Source: Streptomyces cavernae (lineage in GTDB: Bacteria; Actinomycetota; Actinomycetes; Streptomycetales; Streptomycetaceae). Taken from it: a stretch of 64,000 bases of DNA. The stretch lies in contig NZ_ML137712.1 in the NCBI RefSeq assembly GCF_004023625.1, forward strand, positions 124,001 through 188,000. The letters run 5' to 3'. Shown in pieces: positions 59,808 through 64,000 of this stretch. The position numbers and the translations under genes were made by a program. Below the pieces are notes generated by a model. That model saw only the letters and a program-made list of their open reading frames with translations, was not told where the DNA came from and made no database searches. Within the stretch, counting starts at the first letter, position 1; every line of letters begins with the position of its first letter.

Positions 59808-62720
59808 ATGTCCTCCCTCACTTACGACCTCACGCTCGCCGGCTTGTCGGTCGGCAGTGCCGCCGCGCTCACCGGGATCGGGCTGATCGTCACCTACCGG
59901 GCGACCGGCGTGCTGAACTTCGCGCACGGCGCGATCGCCATGGTGTGCGCGTATCTGCTGCGGCAGCTGACCGTCGAGTGGGACTGGCCGCTCACTCTCG
60001 CCGCGGCCGTGACCCTCCTGGTGGTGGCGCCGGGCATCGGGGTGGTCCTGGAGCGGTTCGTGTTCCGGCCGCTCGCCGTGCTCGGCGCGGATCCGGCGCG
60101 GACGCTGGTGGCGTCCATCGGGGTGTTCGTGCTGCTGGTCGGCGGGGCGGCGCTGCTGTGGGGGCCGGGGGCGCGGGCCGACGCGCCGACCCTCGTTCCC
60201 GCCGAGCCCTGGGGGCAGCTCGTGGTGGTCGTGGCGCTGGCCGCGGGCGTCGTCGTGGTGGTCCGCGGGACCCGCTTCGGGCGGGAGCTGCGGGCCGTGG
60301 TCGACGACCGGCGGCTCGCCGTGCTCGGCGGCATCGACGCGGACCGGGTGGCGGCGGCGGGCTGGGCGTTCGGCGCGTTCACGGCCGGGCTCACCGGGGT
60401 GCTGCTGGCGCCGTACGTCCGTCTCGACCCGTACGGTATGCCGCTGCTGGTCATGGAGGTGGTGGCGGTCGCCGTGGCGGCGCGGATGCGGAGTCCGGGG
60501 GGCGCGGTGGTGGTGGCGCTCGGCATCGGTGTGGCGCAGAGCCAGCTCACCCGGCTGCATCCCGGGGGCCGGGCGGAGCCGCTGCTGCAGGCCGTGGGCT
60601 CGAACCTGTTCGTGGTGGCGCTGCTGGTGGCCGCGCTGGTGCTGCCCGGTGTCGGCGCCCGCGACGCGCTGCCGCGCACGAGCACCGCACGGGTTCTCCC
60701 CGCGCCCCCCGGGGCCTGGATCGTGGCCGCGGTCCTCTTCCTCCTGCCGCTCGGTTTCGCGGGCTCCGACCTGCACACGTCGGTGCAGGTCCCCGCACTC
60801 GGCGTCGTCCTGCTCTCCCTCGTCGTGGTCACCGGGCGCGGCGGCCAGATCTCCCTCGGCCAGGCGGCGTACGCGGGTCTGGGTGCCCTGTTCACGGCGC
60901 TGCTGGCGGCCGGACGCTTCCCGGGGCTGCCGCGGCTGCCCGAACTCGCGGCACTCGCGGTCGCCGTGGTGCTGGTCGCTCCCCTCGGGCTGCTGACCGG
61001 CTGGCCCGCGATCAGCCGGCACGGTCTGGCCCTGGCGCTGGCGACGTTCGCGGTCGGCGTCGCGGTGAGCCGTTTCGTCTTCGCGCAGCCGTACGCCACG
61101 GCGGGGCTGTCGCTGGGCCGCCCGGCGGGCTTCGACGGGGACCGGGCGTACTACGCCCTCGAGCTGTTCCTGCTGGCGGGGGCGCTGCTCGCCGTGCACG
61201 CGCTGCGCCGGGGCCGCACGGGCCGGGCGCTGGCCGCCATGCGGGACCACGAGCCGGGCGCGTCGGCGGCGGGCGTCCGGGTCCCGGCGCTGAAGCTGAC
61301 GGCGTTCGTGGCGGGTGCGGCGCTGGCCGCGCTGGGCGGCGGCATGCTCGGCATGGGCCTGCGCGCGTTCGACGCGAGCGCGTACGACCCGGTGCGCGGT
61401 CTGCTGTGGTTCGCGGCGGTGGTCGTCCTCGGCGCGGACAGCGCCCTCGGCGCACTGACGGCGGCGGCCCTCCTGGTGGGCCTGGACGCGGGGACGCGCG
61501 GCGGAGTGGCGGCGGCCCTGATCGGCTTGCTGGCGGTGCTCGTGGGCCGCTTTCCCGGGGGCCCGTACGAGGCGCTGCGGGCGGCGGCCGACCGACTGCG
61601 CCTACGGCGGCGCGGGCAGACGGAACTGACACCGCTGGGCAGGGCGGCACGACGGCGGCTGCGCCCGGTTCCGACGACGGGGACGGGTCCGGCCCTCGCC
61701 GGGGCGACGGCGGCAGGATCCGCCCTTCGGACGCCGGACGGCCCCCCGGCACCCGAGCGCCGGGGCGGCACACCGGCGTCCCGTCCACGTCGGCCGGGGC
61801 GTGGCGGTACACAGCCCGGGTGGGCGCCCGATTCCGGCGGACCGGCGCCGGACACACGCGGACCGACAGCAGACTCCCCCGGCCCGGCACCGGAAGCCCC
61901 CGGCCCGGCACCCGACGGGGCCGAGAAGCCGAACGGTCGCCAGGCCGGGGCCGACGTGCCGCCGGGCGGTCGCCCGGCCGGGGCCGACGTGCCGCCGGGC
62001 AGGGCGCGCGGGGCGCCCCACCCGGCGCCCCCGGTGGTCGCACCCCCCGCCCTGCGCGCCCACGGCCTGCACGTCGTCTACAACGGCTACACCGCCCTGT
62101 GCGACGTCACGGTGGAGGTCCCGCCCGGGCGCGTCACCGCCGTCGTGGGCCCCAACGGGGCCGGGAAGAGCACCCTGTTCCACTGTCTGGCCGGAACCGT
62201 GCGCCCCGTGCGGGGGCGGGTGCTGCTCGGGAACCGGGAGATCTCCCGGCTCCCCGCGCACACCCGCACCCGGCTCGGGATCGCGCACACCTTCCAGCAA
62301 CTGGCCGTGTTCCCCTCGTTGACCGTGGCCGAGAACGTCCGGATCGGCGCCGAGCAGGGGCGGGTCACCGATCCGGCGGCCGGCGAGCGCGCCCTGCGGC
62401 TGCTGGGCCTCGACGGCCCGGTACGGGCGCTGCCCGCGGCCGGGCTGCCGACCGGGACGCTGCGCCGGGTGGAGCTGGGCCGCGCCCTCGCGGGCGGCCC
62501 GCGCGTGCTGCTCCTCGACGAGCCCGCGGCGGGGCTCGACACGGCCGAGGTCGTCGCGCTGGCCCGGGTACTGCGAGCGCTGGCCGCGGATGGCACGGCC
62601 GTGCTGGTCGTCGAGCACGACCTCGATCTCGTCGCCCACCTCGCCGACACCGTGCACGTGATGACCGCTGGCCGGATCGTGGCGTCCGGCCCCCCGGACC
62701 GCGTCCTGGAGTCGGCATGA
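59808..62720 (+). CDS. LivH-LivM-LivG fusion: two permeases plus ATPase in one chain
   Basis: A 970-residue ABC transporter of the branched-chain amino-acid class. Residues about 1-285 are LivH (GLIVTYRATGVLNFAHGAIA). Residues 300-585 are LivM (GGQISLGQAAYAGLGALFTA; MRDHEPGASAAGV). A Pro/Gly linker (about 600-745) repeats APDSGGPAPDTRGP-type phrases and RPAGADVPPG. The LivG ATPase (745-970) has Walker A GPNGAGKST, Q-loop THTFQQL-like AHTFQQLAV, signature region TGTLRRVELGRAL, and Walker B VLLLDEPAAGLD. The usual separate genes have fused. LivF overlaps its stop by four bases. Start ATG at 59,808. Confidence 0.9.
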   Translation: MSSLTYDLTLAGLSVGSAAALTGIGLIVTYRATGVLNFAHGAIAMVCAYLLRQLTVEWDWPLTLAAAVTLLVVAPGIGVVLERFVFRPLAVLGADPARTLVASIGVFVLLVGGAALLWGPGARADAPTLVPAEPWGQLVVVVALAAGVVVVVRGTRFGRELRAVVDDRRLAVLGGIDADRVAAAGWAFGAFTAGLTGVLLAPYVRLDPYGMPLLVMEVVAVAVAARMRSPGGAVVVALGIGVAQSQLTRLHPGGRAEPLLQAVGSNLFVVALLVAALVLPGVGARDALPRTSTARVLPAPPGAWIVAAVLFLLPLGFAGSDLHTSVQVPALGVVLLSLVVVTGRGGQISLGQAAYAGLGALFTALLAAGRFPGLPRLPELAALAVAVVLVAPLGLLTGWPAISRHGLALALATFAVGVAVSRFVFAQPYATAGLSLGRPAGFDGDRAYYALELFLLAGALLAVHALRRGRTGRALAAMRDHEPGASAAGVRVPALKLTAFVAGAALAALGGGMLGMGLRAFDASAYDPVRGLLWFAAVVVLGADSALGALTAAALLVGLDAGTRGGVAAALIGLLAVLVGRFPGGPYEALRAAADRLRLRRRGQTELTPLGRAARRRLRPVPTTGTGPALAGATAAGSALRTPDGPPAPERRGGTPASRPRRPGRGGTQPGWAPDSGGPAPDTRGPTADSPGPAPEAPGPAPDGAEKPNGRQAGADVPPGGRPAGADVPPGRARGAPHPAPPVVAPPALRAHGLHVVYNGYTALCDVTVEVPPGRVTAVVGPNGAGKSTLFHCLAGTVRPVRGRVLLGNREISRLPAHTRTRLGIAHTFQQLAVFPSLTVAENVRIGAEQGRVTDPAAGERALRLLGLDGPVRALPAAGLPTGTLRRVELGRALAGGPRVLLLDEPAAGLDTAEVVALARVLRALAADGTAVLVVEHDLDLVAHLADTVHVMTAGRIVASGPPDRVLESA

Positions 62721-63397
62721 CCACACACATCGCCCTGCACCACGCGCGCGTGCGCTACGGCCCCCTGGAGGCCCTGCACGGCGTGTCGCTCACCGCGCCC
62801 GGCCCCGGCGTCACCGTGCTGCTCGGCCGCAACGGGGCCGGCCGGACGACCGCGCTGCGCGCCCTGGCCGGAACCGTGCCCCTCTCCGGCGGCCATGTGC
62901 TCTGGGACGGCACCGACGTGACACGGCTCCCCGCGTACGAGCGCGCCCGCCGGGGCCTGTGTCTGATCCCGGACCGCCGGGCGGTTTTCGGCTCGCTGAC
63001 GGTCCGCGAGAACCTGGAGCTGACGGCGGCGGACCTCGGCACGACGCTGGACGCCTACCCCCAGCTGTCCCCGCTCCTCGGCCGCCGGGCGGGCACCCTC
63101 TCCGGAGGGGAGCAGCGCATGCTCGCCCTGTCCCGTGCGCTGTCGGCACGCGCGCGCGTGGTGCTCGTCGACGAACCGGCACAGGGCATGTCACCGGCGG
63201 TCGCGGACCGCACCTACGAACTGCTCAGCGCCCTGGACACCTGCGTGGTCGTGGCCGAACAGCGTCTGCCTCCCGCCCTGCGCGCGATCCGCAGGACGAC
63301 GCTGGTGTACGAACTGCGCCGCGGGGAGGTCGTGTTCGGCGGGGAGGCAAGGGAACGGGCCCGGTCACATCGACCGGGCCCGAGGGAGGTCCCGTAA
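62717..63397 (+). CDS. livF: LivF-type ABC ATPase
   Basis: The 226-residue ATPase has Walker A LGRNGAGRTTALRALA, in which the usual Lys-Ser/Thr is Arg-Thr, a key change in the P-loop. The Q-loop region is LIPDRRAVFGSLTVRENLEL, the signature LSGGEQRMLALSRAL, and Walker B VVLVDEPAQGM. The switch His is replaced (VVAEQRL). It pairs with the LivG half of the fusion. ATG at 62,717 overlaps the fusion stop (ATGA) with GGAG upstream. If the Lys-to-Arg change is real, this half-site may bind but hardly hydrolyse ATP. Confidence 0.88.
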   Translation: MTTHIALHHARVRYGPLEALHGVSLTAPGPGVTVLLGRNGAGRTTALRALAGTVPLSGGHVLWDGTDVTRLPAYERARRGLCLIPDRRAVFGSLTVRENLELTAADLGTTLDAYPQLSPLLGRRAGTLSGGEQRMLALSRALSARARVVLVDEPAQGMSPAVADRTYELLSALDTCVVVAEQRLPPALRAIRRTTLVYELRRGEVVFGGEARERARSHRPGPREVP

Positions 63398-63564
63398 GGG
63401 GTCCTTGCACTATGCCCGCCCGGGTCGCGTGGTCTGGCACCGCTCCCCCAAGCTCTCGGCTGCGCTCGAGCAGGGGGCACCCCCATCCAGGGCTCTCCGG
63501 CGCCTTGCGATGCACGGCACCAGACCACGCGACCTCATCGGACGCTCATAGTGCAAGGACCCCT
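63397..63564. repeat. composite inverted-repeat element 2 (CTCCCCC core)
   Basis: Outer arms AGGGGTCCTTGCACTATG (63,397-63,414) and its exact complement (63,547-63,564) enclose inner 14-bp arms GTCGCGTGGTCTGG (63,424-63,437 and 63,520-63,533). In the centre is the 45-base core at 63,442-63,486 (GCTCCCCCAAGCTCTCGG to ACCCCCAT). The core also occurs in element 1 at 43,045. It begins at the livF stop and may act as its terminator, or be a MITE-like insertion. Confidence 0.8.
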
Positions 63565-63609
63565 AGGGGGCGGAGCCTGTCACATCATGCGGCCTCGCCG
63601 CGTGGGCGG

Positions 63610-63732
63610 GATCGACCGGGAACCGCCCGCGGTCGATCGACCAGGAACGGTCCGCGGTCGATCGACCGAGACTGCCCGCGGTCAATCGACCGGGAACTGC
63701 CTGCGGTAGATCGACCGAGACTGTCCGCGGTC
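63610..63732. repeat. five 24-25-bp tandem repeats (GATCGACC type)
   Basis: Units start at 63,610, 63,635, 63,660, 63,684 and 63,709 with lengths 25, 25, 24, 25 and 24. Each begins (G/A)ATCGACC and ends GCGGT(C/A). The lengths do not keep a reading frame, so the array is not coding. The remaining bases to 63,793 hold no gene. Confidence 0.85.
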
Positions 63733-63793
63733 GAAGGCCGATGCGCGGCCCGGCCCGGCCCGGACGTCCCAGTCCCGAGCTCCTCGTGAGCGC

Positions 63794-64000
63794 TCAGATC
63801 TCCAGACGCTGCCCCGGAATGATCAGGTCCGGGTCAGCGCCGATGACGGCCTTGTTGGCGGCGTACACCTTCTGCCAGGTCATCCCGTGCTTCGAGGCGA
63901 TCGTGCCCAGCGTGTCGCCGCGGCGGACCGTGTAGTCACCGCCGCGCGAAGACCCGCGGTTGACGTGGCTCGACTCGCGCGCGGGAGCCTTGGCGGCCTT
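63794..64000 (-). CDS. C-terminal end of a LysM-domain protein, truncated at window edge
   Basis: Only the last 68 residues are in the window. They contain a complete LysM domain: GDYTVRRGDTLGTIASKHGM, WQKVYAANKAVIGADPDLI, IPGQRLEI. It is preceded by a Ser/Arg-rich linker (ARESSHVNRGSSRG). LysM binds peptidoglycan or chitin. The catalytic part, often a resuscitation-promoting factor or transglycosylase domain in Streptomyces, lies beyond the window. The stop is the TGA complement at 63,794-63,796. Confidence 0.88.
   Translation of the reverse strand, partial: KAAKAPARESSHVNRGSSRGGDYTVRRGDTLGTIASKHGMTWQKVYAANKAVIGADPDLIIPGQRLEI

Noticed and set aside
59945..62716. Long upstream extension of the livF frame through the permease fusion
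   Set aside because: The upstream part is the alternative frame of the LivHMG gene; homology and a ribosome site put the livF start at 62,717.
63610..63732. Possible CRISPR array
   Set aside because: The repeats are head to tail with no unique spacers, and no cas genes are present.
1..64000. tRNA, rRNA, insertion sequence or prophage
   Set aside because: I found no T-loop/acceptor pairing, no transposase or integrase motif and no phage structural gene anywhere in the window.

Overview
The window is high-GC actinomycete chromosome, almost certainly Streptomyces. The signs are strong third-position GC bias, GTG and TTG starts, many ATGA/GTGA/TTGA translational overlaps, secreted streptogrisin-type proteases, a LAETG sortase substrate, a dnaE2 mutasome locus and a SepF-like sporulation gene. 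From memory, much of the order resembles the S. coelicolor core region around hmgA, dnaE2 and sflA; this was not checked by alignment. No prophage, insertion sequence, CRISPR array, rRNA or tRNA gene is visible.

Layout. 1-4.9 kb: a truncated TetR regulator, a lipoprotein, homogentisate dioxygenase (hmgA), a GntR/UTRA regulator, an orphan type ISP specificity-like protein and a small basic protein. 5.1-11.9 kb: a SigK-RskA ECF sigma/anti-sigma pair divergent from a DUF4331 - TPR - His-rich NicO-type metal transporter operon. Both directions carry matching SigK-like promoters, so this looks like one regulated envelope/metal module. 11.95-16.1 kb: a transmembrane Ser/Thr kinase, a secreted SGNH lipase and a secreted subtilase. 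16.3-27.0 kb: a compact cell-surface polysaccharide locus with a small membrane protein, a CelD/GNAT-like transferase, two family-2 glycosyltransferases, a polysaccharide deacetylase, a 1,553-residue fusion of a Wzx-like flippase with a polytopic polymerase-like module, and a convergent glycoside hydrolase. Overlapping stops and starts tie the four central genes together.

27.2-35.7 kb: an AAA ATPase, a DUF72 protein, a GntR (YtrA type), a tandem GNAT, a DUF402 protein with a pentapeptide insertion, a 44-residue small protein, another GNAT, a sortase-anchored AA10 lytic polysaccharide monooxygenase, a lipase, and a divergent MarR/cupin pair with two matched operators. 35.7-41.4 kb: an ImuB-like Y-family protein and DnaE2 (error-prone mutasome), plus a divergent membrane protein. 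41.4-47.2 kb: streptogrisin D-like and B-like proteases around a slipin, and a DUF5685 protein with a cysteine-packed tail. 47.5-55.0 kb: a SepF-like protein, a 14-TM MFS exporter, a PAP2 phosphatase, an I78-type inhibitor, an orphan cytochrome oxidase subunit I and a WYL regulator that overlaps it tail to tail. 55.1-63.4 kb: a GT4 glycosyltransferase with a partner protein, then a branched-chain amino-acid-type ABC system (binding lipoprotein, LivH-LivM-LivG fused in one chain, LivF). The right edge holds a composite inverted repeat, a 25-bp tandem repeat array and the end of a LysM protein.

Most interesting: the paired SigK promoters, the flippase-polymerase fusion locus, and two intergenic elements sharing one core but carrying different inverted-repeat arms (42,980-43,107 and 63,397-63,564).
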